Shown: positions 1 to 12,500 of the stretch, piece by piece
Position numbering within the stretch: position 1 is the first letter of the stretch
Layout of the letters: each line of letters begins with the position of its first letter
Origin: Calvatia gigantea
Taxonomy: Eukaryota > Basidiomycota > Agaricomycetes > Agaricales > Lycoperdaceae
Assembly: GCA_025093985.1 (NCBI GenBank)
Contig: JACAAK010000004.1
Location: 2,108,001 to 2,172,000 of the forward strand
DNA: 64,000 nt
Direction: 5' to 3'
Position numbers and translations under genes: made by a program
The notes under the pieces: model-generated
Databases searched by the model: none
The model's input: the letters and a program-made list of their open reading frames with translations, nothing else
Told to the model about the DNA's origin: nothing

Positions 1-288
1 ATCAAAGCCCCAACGTTCCTCTCGGTCCTCAGGCTGCCCAATCATATCGTAAGCACTACTTATGCTCCGCCAGCCTCTCTATCGAACCACTCCCCTTTTG
101 CCGTTTCGGATGAGCTTCGCCGTCCCAATGTCCGGTGTCAGATGACACTTTTAACCCGGCCCTGCTATCCCGGATCCAGGTGCTCCGCTCATGTTTTGCA
201 ACCACGAGCTGGGGTCGAATATTCATCATGATATTTTATCTGATCTCCTCGCATGCAACTGTATGGACTGGACAGATAACTTATACCA

Positions 289-2365
289 TTAAATTATGTA
301 CCGGAAACCCTTCTTCTTCACGCCCTTTTCCTCCTCTTCCCTATCTAGCTTCTTGTTCAACGAGATTAAATGCATCCTGTAGATCCACAGCATCACAATC
401 GCTGTTCCACAGGTAGAAATGCAAATCGCATAAGAGTTTCGATAGGTAGGGCCCCACGTCGACGGCCATACATAGCTAGTATCAAACCCGCCAATCAGCT
501 CGTAATTTAGGAGAAACTAGTTTCAACTTACGATCCCGCAACATTACCCAGCTGTGAAAAGGCATTCATCAACGCTAGTGCCACTGCCCGCTTTGATGGC
601 GGCCGAGGGAATGAATTGCTCATCCACGCATACAACACGACGAATCCAGCGTAAGACTGCGCCATGAGGAAACTAAAAAAAGTACTCTGTTGAGTAACGA
701 ATGCGCGAACAACGATTTTAACGTACAGAGAAACGTATCTCGCTGCCGTATTCATGGTTGCAATTGCAATAATGAACCCAATGAGTCCGAGGCCAAGTGA
801 ACTGACAATGTGATAAAATCGTTCTCCCATCTTGTCAGAATGCCTGCCAACCTCGTGTTAGGGTGGTCCGTAGTCACCAAAGATGTATCAAGATTTCCGT
901 ACCTGCTCAGCCAAAACGCGACCAACGCAGCAAACACGAAGGGTGGAGCACATAAAAGTAATGTAACGGTACGATTGAAACCCAAAGTTGCACTCAGTGT
1001 CGGGAAATATGCATTGAAACTCAACGCAACAACCTGCGAGGTCAAGGCCAACGAGAGCCACCAAACCTTCCAATCTGTGACAGCAAGCAAGAATCCCCTT
1101 CCTGGACCCTGCTCCGTTTCTTGCTCATCTCCCACACCGGCATCTTCCTCCATACGCTTAACTGCCAACGCACGTTCTTGGGGCGTAAGCCAACGTGTGG
1201 TGGTAGGGAAATCGGGAAGAACGAATATGGCAATGATCGCAACGGCAATCGTTAACGCTCCTTCTATGTAGAAGAGCCATCTATGCGGGAAATTTTTCAG
1301 CAAAAGAGACTTGGATTCGAAAGCGATAACGCTTACCTCCAAGCAGCATGTCCCAACCTTCCTTGCAAACCACTCAAAATTCCGGATGCTATGAGCGACC
1401 CAAATGCATTACTGATGATGTTGCCGCAATATAGAATCGCGGTGCGCAATCCGAGTTCATTTCGTTTGTACCACTTGGATAACAGAAACTGTTGAACAAA
1501 ACAATGCCAGTGGCATTGGTCTCCAAATGAGCATCCCTTCACATGCCAGGACTCAAAAATTTGGACTCTACGCACAAGTGCACCGGGGAAAAATGCAGCT
1601 TCGACAAAGCCGAGGAAGAACCTTGTTAGGAGTGCTCCCACAAAACTGGCAGTGATGACGTAGTCTGTGAGTGCGAGCCCTTAAGCGGACACGGAAGATG
1701 GGGATACGAACTTGTGTGTAACTCCTAAAAGCCCAAACTCACGGTTCAACCGGACTGAAATGAAAAGGAAGGTAGATACCACATACCCGTTAGGCAAGAG
1801 ATCATACCCCAGATGATCATGCATCCTGGAAGATACCAAGAAGGTTTACCAATCCAGTTGAGGAACATATTCCTGCAAATTGAAATGTGAGCACATTTAA
1901 CCGAACAGGGCGGAAAAGACTGACGAAGGGATTTGCATGATGATGTATCCAACGTAAAGAATGGACAGGAGTGTAGCGAATTCTTGACCACGGAAGTCCG
2001 AGATCCGCTTCAAAACCCCGCAGACGTGCGGCACTGACAAACTATGGTCAACTTTCGTTTTCGTTCTGTCGACTGTTAACATACCCAGCGTTGTTTCGGT
2101 CAATCTAATCCCGTTGTGTAAAGCTTTTCCCGAAATAACCAAATATCAACGAAAAAAAACGCACATAGTTCAGGATATAGATGACAATCAGGATGCTCAT
2201 CCTCAAGTCCAGTTTCCATAAGAATTTTTTCTCGAGTCTTTTCCTCTCCTCGGGACCACCGAACTCTGCATCGGGGTATTTTTCTCCACCATCGTCAGAA
2301 TCGTGAGCACCAGAAGAAGTCGATTTGCGCTCGCGCTTTTCGATATCCCTCTCTTCGCTCGACAT
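289..2365 (-). CDS. MFS transporter, Dal5/Tna1-like (anion:cation symporter); possible frameshift
   Basis: Predicted plasma-membrane permease of the major facilitator superfamily, in the fungal group that carries allantoate, nicotinate and similar organic anions; the substrate cannot be told from sequence. The start at 2365 gives a charged cytosolic N-terminus, then LRMSILIVIYILNY (TM1), IDRNNAG after an intron, ILYVGYIIMQIPS, a GKPSWYLPG loop, FFLGFVEAAFFPGAL, KWYKRNELGLR, and WRWLFYIEGALT. The last exon ends with a lysine-rich tail and a TAA at 289-291. Intron positions match the paralogue at 6494-8415, including the donor inside the IPS codons. One problem: after GFEADLGL (near 1991-2000) the frame must move by one base to reach RGQEFATLLSILY. 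The paralogue reads straight through there, so this copy may be a recent pseudogene or hold an assembly indel. Family call is firm; integrity is not. Confidence 0.8.
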
Positions 2366-3489
2366 CGTATTCTTTGTGTGTTATCGTCAACAACAACCCC
2401 GTGAAGGTCCCGCAAATAAGGGGGAAAAGGGGTCAAGGTACAATCGAACACCACGAGCGCCTAGTAGTCACTTAGCAGACCACAGGCGGGAGGGAAGCAG
2501 GCAAAAGGAACCTAACAGCGCAAAGAACCATGTGTGTTTAAATAAAGAACCAACCAGTTCTTCCGGACAGATTTGATGCTCCGATTCTTGCATGGCATGG
2601 GGCCCTGGGGTTTGACGGGACGTTTGTGTCTTGCCGCCGTGCCCATTGGATACCTGGTTATCGTCACTCGGGAACTGAATTGGTTGGAAATTGGCGAGTG
2701 GCGAAGACAATGGAGTGGGGTGGATATGTAAACATATCTCACTCACCAATACCATTGGCATAACTAGGAAATGAATGTCTTCATCCCTCGGCACTCAGTC
2801 TCGGGTGAAAATCGCAGCGAAGAACACGCACCCGCAGGTTTAAATCCACCTTCACACCGTTGCTGTGACGCGGAGTGGTCACGAGAGATATCCGTGGTGG
2901 AGAGGGTGGCTTCTTCTTACCCATACGATGTTCTGGTCCTTGCTTTTCGGCTATCAGAGGGGACACAAGATTCGGTTACCATAAACCCGAGGCCAAAGGC
3001 TTGAAAGCCTGAGAACTAAGTAAGTAGATCGTTGGAGACCAGTTGGAGACCAGTTGGTGCCGAGAAGTTTTATTCAGGCACACATCAGACGCAGCGGAAT
3101 TCTGAAGTCGCTTAAATAACAGCTCTTTCCACGGAATTCAAACGAGGTCGAGATGTTGTTGGCGAAGTGCGAGGTGGGCTGAGGGGTGTCCTCCCAGTCC
3201 GGGATTTCTGACAGCAATGAAATCATTACTGATCACGTGCACAAGACGCGTTGTCCATATCGTGTTTTGTTTGTCACACAAGAAAACACCTCTAAACCCA
3301 CCTTCACCGGCGCAATCCATCGCGGCACACGGACGCCTACCCGAGTATCGCAAGTTAGTCATCTTGCGACATTTCGAGGGAGGGGGACGGTTTGAGTTCG
3401 TGTTACCTCCAGAAGCGGCTCTCAATCACCTCCTTGTATTTCATCCACCCGACGGCCTAAACCTCGGTTTAATACAACCTTTGAAGAAG
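2366..3489. other. Intergenic region between divergent MFS1 and RING1 genes
   Basis: About 1.1 kb separates the two divergent starts. No ORF here resembles a known protein. Positions 3031-3057 hold a short direct repeat, an 11-mer (gttggagacca) twice and then a partial third copy. The region probably contains both promoters, but I see no motif that I can name. Confidence 0.5.
3031..3057. repeat. Short tandem repeat, 11-bp unit
   Basis: The unit gttggagacca occurs at 3031-3041 and 3042-3052, followed by gttgg. It lies about 430 bp upstream of the RING1 start codon. No function is implied. Confidence 0.8.
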
Positions 3490-4573
3490 ATGGATCCATC
3501 CTTCTCAAGAGCCGCAGCAATCCAGCTCGTCCGCGATGCCTTATTTTCATCTGTTCCGGATCGAGTGAGACAATTTGTGCGAGACTTGCCCATCCTTCCG
3601 AAAGACCAGATTCCTTTAGAAGATAGTTGCCCAATCTGCTTCGTACCTTTCCTGGAGATTCTGGAAAGTATGGACGTCGTGGAGTCCAAGGAGGGTACCA
3701 CGGAAGGCGGAAAATGGCAAGAGGACGAGGAGGCAGACGAAAGAGGTGTAACAAGGTTAGAAGGGTGCGGTCATATATTCTGCCAGAAGGAGTGAGTGAC
3801 CTCTCTGATCGCGTTCCCAAACGAAATTGACAATTACTAAGTCTAGCAGAATGGATTAGAACCCGTGTATGCCCTTTTCTTATCACTTTCCACTCTTCCT
3901 TTACGTTCATTCGAATTAATCTATCTAGCACGGAAATTGCCCAACATGTCGCTCCCAATTCGTCCCGGCTAATATTATCCCTTCATCCCTTTATGGAGAA
4001 GATGATGGCTCATCTGATGGTGGTGAATACATCCCGTCGCCTGAAGGAGAGGAGGACAACGATTTTGACGTTGATTACCCAATTGACTACTTATCATCCG
4101 AAGCCGAGTACTGGGAACATGACGTTGATGACGATGATGATCTCGAGCCAATTCCTGTTGTCTATGACGACACTGAAGAGCACAGAGCTGAAATAGATGA
4201 TGAAGAGATGTGGGAGGCCGGCCATATTTCAGATTATTTAGAGGAAGAGGAGGCAGAGGTGCACCATGAACACGGGGAGGATGGCATCATTGAATTGGAG
4301 CCGTTCACCGATTCCGAAGACGAAGCTTTGGAAGCTTTGGAGGTCGAATGGGGACTGACCGATGGGGAGTCGAACAGGTCGAGCGGCTCAGTTTGGACTG
4401 ATGAAGGAGTGCGCCCTCCCCGTATGTGCGTTCATTAGCTCCAGTTGCCTCCCCCGCTGATCTTCCCATCTATATCAGAAGCACAGGATTGTATTATACA
4501 GACTTCCCCAAATAATGGCGATGAAAGTGATATCGCCGATCATGATTCCTATCCTCAACCTTCGTTCAAGTAA
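3490..4573 (+). CDS. RING-finger protein (putative E3 ubiquitin ligase), acidic C-terminus
   Basis: Probable ubiquitin ligase. The ATG at 3490 begins MDPSFSRAAAIQLVRDALF. The first RING cysteine pair is CPICFVPFLEIL; a loop of roughly 45 acidic residues follows; then GVTRLEGCGHIFC at the end of exon 1. The intron at about 3792 joins to a WIRT segment, and a second intron joins to GNCPTCRSQF, completing a C-x2-C / C-x-H-x2-C / C-x2-C zinc site. The remaining half is extremely rich in Asp and Glu (for example DYLEEEEAEVHHEHGEDG). A last intron near 4423 leads to a terminal exon ending in QPSFK and TAA at 4571-4573. The gene is clearly related to the RING gene at 16829-17741, which shares PFL, GVTRL, CGHxFC, WI and CPxCR. 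The partner E2 and substrates are unknown. Confidence 0.75.
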
Positions 4574-4664
4574 CCCTATTTCAGACTGACAGACATATTT
4601 GTATTCCTTCCTTGCATAAATATTGTACTTTATTCACCATCCTAACAATGACCAAGCCCATTAT

Positions 4665-6373
4665 TCATTTACCAATACTTGCAAGTATTTCCTTGACCAC
4701 AACGTCTTCCTTCGCACCCTTCCAGACCCCACTGAATTTGCCACTCCACCTGGGTCCCCTTCCACCCCCCTTGATACCCAACCTTGCCTTCAATCCATCA
4801 CCCGTTTCCTTGACCTTCTTATCGTCAGATCCAAGAACCAGGACAGTGCTGAGCGAACCTGGAGTTTGTGCTGATGGAGATGAAGATAGGACAGCCAAGT
4901 ACGGCGTGGTTACCTCCTTCGCTTTGATCTCATCGGAAATGGCGAAGGCGATGGAAGAGAGGAAACCGAGTGGATTGGAGGAGTCATCAATCCTATGGAG
5001 ATGTTTCTTCCACAGCTCGTCAGCCGAAGGACTGCCTTGGAGTAACTCGCTAATGACCCCTTTCCCGATCCAGCCAGCTAACTCAGACTCGACGTCATTG
5101 ACACGCTTTTCCGTTTTTCTTCGTTCATCCACGACCTGCTGCACTCGCTCTGGGACTACTGGTAGTCCAGAGCTGAGGATCGAAGCGGTAGACGTGAGGA
5201 GCGTGTGAGCAGTCGTGAGGTGATGAATTAGTCGAGGTCCACAAAGGAAGTAGAGGCGGACAGTAGTCGTTGATCCTGAGTTGGCGTCCTTCCGGGAAAG
5301 GGATTCGGTATGAGGAAGAAGGAAAAGTTGAAGGTTGTGGATCGAAGGAAGGTGGGTACCACAACACCTGTGACGGAGTCCCTATATAAGCAAAGGAGCG
5401 ATATAGATTCTTTCAAACAAATTACGAACGGGTTGCGATCGACACCATCTATGACGACAACCCTCTTCACCCCACCCGTATAATCTTCAGGCAAGGTTTT
5501 ACCCACCGCTCGACCATTTTCGAGCTTTGGGACAGCTTGAGAACCCGGATCAGCCTGAAGATCAAGTTCTTGGACTTCGACGTGCACACGACGGCCTTCG
5601 AACACAAGTTTGTTTGCCTCCGCCTGGATGGAAAGAATTTCTTCTTGTGACATGCCCCTGGGAAGCTCCACGTAGCATGGCTGCGGATAGGATGTGAGAG
5701 ACCATGAGAGAGTTGGGAGGTTCAGCCGGGTTTCAAGAAGGGCTGAGAGGAGATGTTGGGAAGTGTGCATGGACATCTGCATTGATTAACAGCCTACCCA
5801 TGCGATAAGGAACATTGCCGCGTACATGATCATAGCGCCTCTCAAAATCTTGTGCGCCAAGCTCAGCTACAACAGAGGTGCCCGGAGCAAAGGCAGGAAG
5901 GGCAGTGTCAACAGTGCCATTGCTCACACGGACATAGTGGACAGCATGGCCACCGTATCTTTTGCATTGGACAACTTCCCACTGCTTGCCATCCGCGGTA
6001 GTGAGCAGACCTGTGTCCGTGGGCTGGCCGCCACCTTCCGGGAAGATGACAGTGTCATGGAGTGTTACAAGGACAATGGGATCACTTGGGAGACTGGGAG
6101 CAACCACTGCCTTTTTCCCTTTCTTCCCGGAGTCCGGTGGTGGCGGTTGGTAGATTTCCGTGTTGACGACTGTAGTGTTAATGGATCTTCGAAGCGGATC
6201 CCCTAGAAAAATGCGTTAGCAAAAAGACAGAGAGAAATGCCCCAGACTTTACGTTGGCAAGCTAGGATCCCAACCGGAATTGGTTTTTCGGGTGCATCTG
6301 GGATTCTGAGAGTCGGAGAGACGATCCGATGGTAGTCGGCGGGTGTTTGAGCAAAGACGAGAGCAGTGGCCAT
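4665..6373 (-). CDS. Alanyl-tRNA editing protein (AARSD1/AlaX-type trans-editing hydrolase)
   Basis: A free-standing homologue of the alanyl-tRNA synthetase editing domain, expected to deacylate mischarged Ser-tRNA(Ala) in the cytosol. Start at 6373 (MATALVFAQTPADYHR). The N-terminal beta-barrel carries TLHDTVIFPEGGGQPTDTG, the classic AlaX opening. A 49-nt intron at 5777-5825 joins ERRYDH to MSMHTSQHLLSAL, giving the first zinc pair in HTSQH. A second intron at 5368-5429 joins DGVDRNP to CCGTHLPSIHNLQ, giving the Cys and His of the second zinc pair, in the arrangement known from human AARSD1. A VRLYFLCG strand follows, then a charged helical C-terminus ending EILASIGK. All four expected zinc ligands are present. 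Its start lies 120 bp from that of MFS2 on the other strand, so the promoter is shared. Confidence 0.88.
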
Positions 6374-6493
6374 TAGCGCAGACAGGGTTGTTTTGTTGTC
6401 CTCTCACACTAATCTTTTTCTTTCCCTTATCTTTAGCCGGCGCGGTTAAAGTTCGGCTTCCCATCACTCTCACACTTCTTCGCCTCTCTCTTC

Positions 6494-8415
6494 ATGACCA
6501 TGTCCAGGTTCTCCTCAAGGGAGCGTCCGAGCGAGGAGGACCAGCCCCTACTTGCTCCAGAACCCGGTGATTCATCCTCTTTTCTCAACCACTTTCACCA
6601 ACGTCATATTGAGCTCGACGATCTTGCAGTGCCTCAATATGACGCCCTTGATCTTGACCCGCAGTTCGGAGGTCCCGACGGCAGGGAGAAACTGGAGAAA
6701 CGACTCCTCAGGAAACTCGACCTCCGTATGTCCATTCTCGTCGTGATATATATCCTTAACTGTAAGTATTGGCATTCCCTTCCTCGATCAAGTTGTATTT
6801 GGGCTGATCACACTGCTAGATATTGACCGGAATAGCGCCGCGTACATTGCTCCCTCCTCTAGCATCGTAGACCTTACTCATCCCTCCCTAGCGCGGCCAG
6901 ACTACGTGGCTTTGAGGATGACCTGGGCCTAGAGGGCACACAATTTGCGTCCATCATATCCATTCTCTATCTTGGATACTTCTTCATGCAGATACCCTCG
7001 TGAGGAACCTGGCTCCCTGCTATTTATAAACCTATCCAATACCTTCGTTTCAGGAATATGTTTCTCAGCCAGATTGACAAACCGTCTATATATTTGCCCT
7101 GCTGTATGATGGTTTGGGGAGCCATCTCTTTTTGTACAGGTTCGTTAACCCTTTGGAACTTCCCCACTATCCTCACGAAGCAATTCGTTTCCCAGGTCTC
7201 ACGACCAAGTATGAGTCCCTCCTCCTAGAGCTGTTGGTATATCTAATGTTCCATTAGTTACTATGGTGCGCTTCTTGCGCGGTTTCTCCTCGGGTTCGTG
7301 GAAGCCGCATTCTTTCCTGGTGCTCTCTTCCTCATTGCGAGGTGGTACAAACGGAGTGAACTCTCGCAACGAACGGCCTTCTTCTCCTGTGGAAGTCTCA
7401 TCAGCAATGCTTTCGGCTCCCTAATCGCTTCTGGTATTCTAGATATGATGGACGGCGTTCTTGGTTATACGGCGTGGCGTTGGCTGTTCTTCGTGGAGGG
7501 TGGTTTAACAATGCTTGTCGCTTTCCTCGCATTCTTCATCCTTCCAGATTTTCCGGAGACTAAATCCATAAGTTGGCTCACCCCTGCTGAACACGCTTTG
7601 GCTCGACAAAGAATGATCGAAGACGCTGGCGGGACATCGCACCTGAAACCTTCTGGTGATGCGCATGAGCCACCAATGCCCAGCGAGGGAGCATTAGCGG
7701 GCCTTGTGATTGCCCTGACAGACTGGAAAGTCTGGTACCTTGCATTCACATTGCTTCTTGCGGTTATAGCCTTGTCCTTCCACCTATATTTTCCAACCCT
7801 CACTTCCACGATGGGCTACAACGCAACAATCTCGCTTCTACTTTGCGCACCACCGTGGCTGGTTGCTACAGCTTGGGCTCTCTGGTTTACCGGGCATTCA
7901 GATAGAACGAATGATCGGTGTATGCATGTTATCATTCCCTTCGCGATCGGGATTGGAGGCTTTTTGTTAGCGATGTCGACGATGAACCTTGTCGTCCGGT
8001 ATATCTCATTGTAAGCTCCCTCGTTGGCTTCACTTGACAATTGCCTCCCTCATAAGCTTCCCGTTCAAATTTTAGGTTCTTAATGGCGCAGACCTTCGCG
8101 GGCTTCATTTGCTTCCTTGCCTGGGCCTCGTCAACTGTCGCTAACCCCCCTGCGAAACGCGCTGTTGCGCTCGCTTTCATCAACTCCATATCCCAGAGTG
8201 GGAATATCGGTGGATCATTTATCTGGCCGAAATCTTGGGGACCAACATACAACAAATCATACGCAACCTGTATCGCAGCTGCCTTGCTATGCATTGTTAT
8301 GTGCCTTCGGCTGAGAGAGACTCTGAAACACTTGAATAGGGAAATGGACCTAGCAGACGAACAGAACCATGAAGGAGTCGGTTCTGCTGGGAAACAATGG
8401 AGATACCACCTTTGA
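6494..8415 (+). CDS. MFS transporter, Dal5/Tna1-like (paralogue of 289-2365)
   Basis: Twelve-TM permease of the fungal anion:cation symporter group; substrate unknown. Starts MTMSRFSSRERPSEEDQPLL, with a second ATG two codons later. After an acidic N-terminus come LRMSILVVIYILN (TM1), IDRNSAA, ARLRGFEDDLGLEG, SIISILYLGYFFMQIPS, then microexons, RFLLGFVEAAFFPGALFL, RWYKRSELSQRTAFF, TAWRWLFFVEGGLTM, DWKVWYLAFTLLL, and in the last exon FAGFICFLAWASS and WGPTYNKSYATC. It ends GKQWRYHL and TGA. At least six short introns; a 13-base microexon near 7197-7209 is needed to keep frame. Compared with the copy at 289-2365, exon structure and most TM segments match and the frame is intact throughout. The two copies point in opposite directions with two unrelated genes between them. 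Confidence 0.88.
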
Positions 8416-9526
8416 TTTACCCCGATGTTTTGCCGTTAGTGTCAATGACATGAAGTGTAACATATAATAGTAGACATACATCGATACCAATCACTTGATA
8501 TCCCCTAGTCGAATAGAATAGATTTTCGGAGGAGCTAATCTAACCACCGCAGGACGCATCTACAGGAGTTTTGTTACCGTGGCATCAATTGTAATTGGCA
8601 GCTAAGAACGACAAAATTCGATCAATAGTTGTGGTCGAGCGTGCGGCCTTGAGGCCTTGAGGCCTTGAGGCCTTGTTCTGGAATTTCTTCCTGGCGGCGA
8701 GGGAGCCGACAAATTCCCTCTACTTCAGAGACCTGCACAGCGAGCACCCGATAGCGGTAAGGAGAGAACACCAATAAGGTGCACAGGCCCATCAGAGTTG
8801 TCCAACAAGCAGTGCCATCACGCCGTCGACAAAACGAGGACGGTGGCGCAGAGAAACGGTATTCCACATATCATCCTCCCTCCCAGGTTCTTGAAGCTTG
8901 GATAGCGAACAACAAGGATGCTCCGTTACGGGGCTGAAATAATGTTTCCGAGTCGGGAAAAGGATCTTTATATGTTGCAATTGGGCAACGAGGAACAACA
9001 ACGAGTTAAACGTTTTAAACCCGGAAAGTAGTAATTGCGATCCGAAAGAAGGGGCATGGGGTAGATCATTTTACAACAGTCTTCCCCCCTTCAACCTTTT
9101 GCATTATCACCAGCTGCATCCAACCTTTAAAATCTCACTTACACCCAGCACACAATCTACATTCACCAACCGATGTTAGTATTCATACAGATATCAGACT
9201 GGCTCTAAAGAGTGTAGAGTATTCTGTGTCGAAGAATATAAGTATGAAGTTCTTGAAGTTGCTACCGTGCGGGCATGATACGTATACAATACAACACATC
9301 AACCTTGTCACCAAATTCCTCCGGATAAATGACGGTAAAACGTCCCTCCGAAACAGACAAAGATATATCACCTGGTATTCATAGACCAACCACAGTGTTC
9401 TCGCCACTTGGTCAACAGGTCACGAAGGGGAAAGGGGCTCCAAAAAGGGCTAATTCGACAAGAGATGCTTTTCTCTCAGCAATTTTCGGCCGTCTCAATC
9501 TGATACCGATATCGTTCCTTCCTGCG
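8416..9526. other. Intergenic region, MFS2 to beta-mannosidase
   Basis: About 1.1 kb. It holds an 8-bp tandem repeat at 8645-8675 and nothing that resembles a gene. An in-frame ATG at 9329 would extend the mannosidase by 66 residues, but that stretch lacks family resemblance, so I treat it as leader. Confidence 0.5.
8645..8675. repeat. Tandem repeat of ggccttga
   Basis: Three full copies of the 8-mer ggccttga (8645-8652, 8653-8660, 8661-8668) and a partial fourth. The unit contains the palindrome aggcct. Confidence 0.9.
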
Positions 9527-12500
9527 ATGCCTACCAAGCCTAAGATCTTGCAATCGTTGGAGAAGTGGTCATTCACTCAAGTTGGAGGGGGTGAAGGGAC
9601 AAAAGAAGGGGAATGGTTAGAAGTATCGAGTTTCCCGACGACCGTCCACGTCGAGTTGCTCAAATTAGGGAGGTTACCTGACCCAGTACGTTCAGGTCTC
9701 AGTTACTTTGTCCTGTGAGGAATTGATGTGCTCTTGTGGATTTCCAGTTCGTTGGATTAAACGAATGGGACGTCCAATGTAGGCGAGATAATGTGGTGAT
9801 GGCCATTGTCCTCATTGTACTACCTCAGGGGTTGGAGAAGCGGAATGGGCATTCAAAACAGTCCTCAATGTTACACAGGATGACCTTGCGTACTCTAACC
9901 TGGACCTTGTATTTGATGGTCTGGATACATTCGCGATCGTGACTTTGGTTCGTAGTTCACATTTTCAAGCCCAGCTAATTCTCAGTGATGTTGTCAGAAC
10001 GGCAAAGAAATTCTCAGGTGCGCACACCCCCCGTTCTTCAGAGTGTTCCAAATCAATAGTCGACAGGTCATCGAACCAGTTTATTGGGCACCGCACTGCC
10101 GTGAAGAATGATCTCAAAGTCGGGCCCAACGAGCTGTATATTCACTTTGAGAGTGCTTTCCTGAAGGTATCTTCTCTTTTATAGATCAAGACAATGTCAA
10201 CTAAACGAAAGAAAGGGACGAGATGTCGAGAAGGAGCATGGCAAACTTCAGCTTTGGAACGGCGATTCAAGCCGCTTACATGTTCGAAAGGCCCAGTACA
10301 AGTGAGTTCACATTCGTTCCCAATCCTTGCCATGGTCTGACGCTCGTCCTCAAGTTACGGATGGGATTGGGGTGTGTCACTTTCAAAGACCTCATTTGGA
10401 CTTTTCCATTGAGCGCCCGGTAGGCCCCGTCCTGATGACGGTTGGCCCGTGGAAACCAATCGTGCTTGAAGCCTATAATAACAAGGTTGCCGAACTCGAC
10501 ATTAGAACGGATGTTTCCGAGTCTCTTGGAGTGAAGCTCTCAGTGGATATTACGTTCTCTAAAAAGAAACCCGGATTTGCTACCTTTATCCTCAAGGGAC
10601 CGGGCGGTGCAATCGAAACGTCATCGTCATCCATACCAATTGATCCAGGTCACGCCAAAGCGACATTCGAGTTCCAACCAGGCGAACTTGAATTGTGGTA
10701 TCCCGTCGGATATGGCGAACAGCCGCTTTATACTGTATTGGTTGAACTAGCGGATGAGGTACGCAGATTTCACATACTTGTGTTGTGTAACGAAAGAGCA
10801 ATACTACGTCCAACAGAATGGCGGCGTCCTCGATTTGAAGGAGCAGAAGATCGCACTCCGTCGCGTACGCATCATTCAAGACAAACTCCTTGATCAAGAA
10901 GGCTTGACGTTCCTGTTTGAGATCAACAACGTCCGAATATTCTGTGGTGGTGTGTTCACACACTGGAGTTATAGTGTTGCATCTGAAAGCCTATATATCT
11001 TAAGGTTCGAATTGGATTCCAGCAGATTCGTTCCTTACAACGTGAGCACGAGGTTGAGACGAATATATGTGCTCGGACTCAAAATAGGAACAGGGTCACC
11101 CCTCAGAGATACAGAGATTGGCTGCAACTCATGGTCGATGGGAACCAGAATATGGTCCGGGTCTGGGGCGGCGGTATTTACGAACATGACGCCTTCTATG
11201 ATATCTGTGATGGTCCGTGCCTCCAATTTGTTCTGCTCTACAACACCTGATTGCACACACAGAGCTTGGATGTAAGTCTTGTGAATGTTCAGTATCACAT
11301 TACGGAGCGATTGACGCGTATCCCCCGGAGTACTTGTTTGGCAAGACTTCATGTTCGGGTGCGGTCAATATCCCGCATATGACTCTTTCGTTGAGTCTGT
11401 AAAGGAGGAGGCCATTCAGAACGTCAAGAGACTACGCCACCATCCTTCTGTCGTTATCTTCGGTTGGGCTTATTTTCTTTTTATCTGATGCTGAGACCTA
11501 ATGTGTCCCACCGAGCAGCCGGAAACAACGAAGGTCAGATTTTGTCAAACACTGTTTTTTCTGTCCCTCAAGCGAGTCCCTCTTCTAGATTATCAACTTG
11601 CAGAATCTTGCAACCTCGAACTTGACTATGCCGACGAGACGGGAGACTTCCGCAAAACCAATTTTCCGGCACGATATATCTATGAACGTGTTCTTCCGGA
11701 GATTGTTGACAGACATTCCGACATCTTTTACCATCGCGCCTCTCCGTATAGCGGATTCGGTAGGGTTACAACAGATAGGACCCTAGGGGATATACACCAA
11801 TGTATGCCACGTCAATTTGATTTCCCATCTATCGGTGCTAATAGTTGCGGTAGGGAATGTATGGCATGGATCACAAGAGCCGTGGCATAACTGGGATATT
11901 TTAGCTGGTCGTTTTGTGTCCGAGTTCGGAATGTGAATAAGCTCGACGCCACAAACTCCGCGGGTCCGTTCTAATCTTTCTCCCTTCCACAGGCAGGGGT
12001 ATCCCAACATCCGTACAGTCGACTACTGGGTAGGGGATGATAAATCCGAGTGTTACCCTCAATCTCGGTATGTTTTGGATAGCTCTTTATCCCCAGTCGG
12101 CCATTGACAGCCTTGTCCTCAGTGTTTGCAATAATCACAACAAGGCCGATGGCTTTGAGCGTCGGCTCGAGGTGAGAGCTATTATGCTAAATACTTTCCC
12201 CGCGCATACTCCATATGAATTTCATTAGCTTTACCTCATGGAGAACTTCAAACATGCATTCGATATTGAAAGGTTGGCGCCCTGATTAGAACTTTGAGCT
12301 AATCTTATACTTAACAATTTCATAGCTACGTCTATTACACCCAGGTTATGCAAGCAGAGACCCTGGCTTCCGCGTATCGTCTATGGAGGCGCAACTGGCG
12401 TGGACGAGGTCGTGAATACACAGCGGGCGCGCTCGTGTGGCAGGTATGTGACTAACCAACGCCTCCATCCGATTAACTCACCACCTTCAAAAGATCAACG

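Noticed and set aside
9329..9526. N-terminal extension of beta-mannosidase from an upstream ATG
   Set aside because: The extra residues do not resemble a signal peptide or the family; alignment starts near the ATG at 9527.
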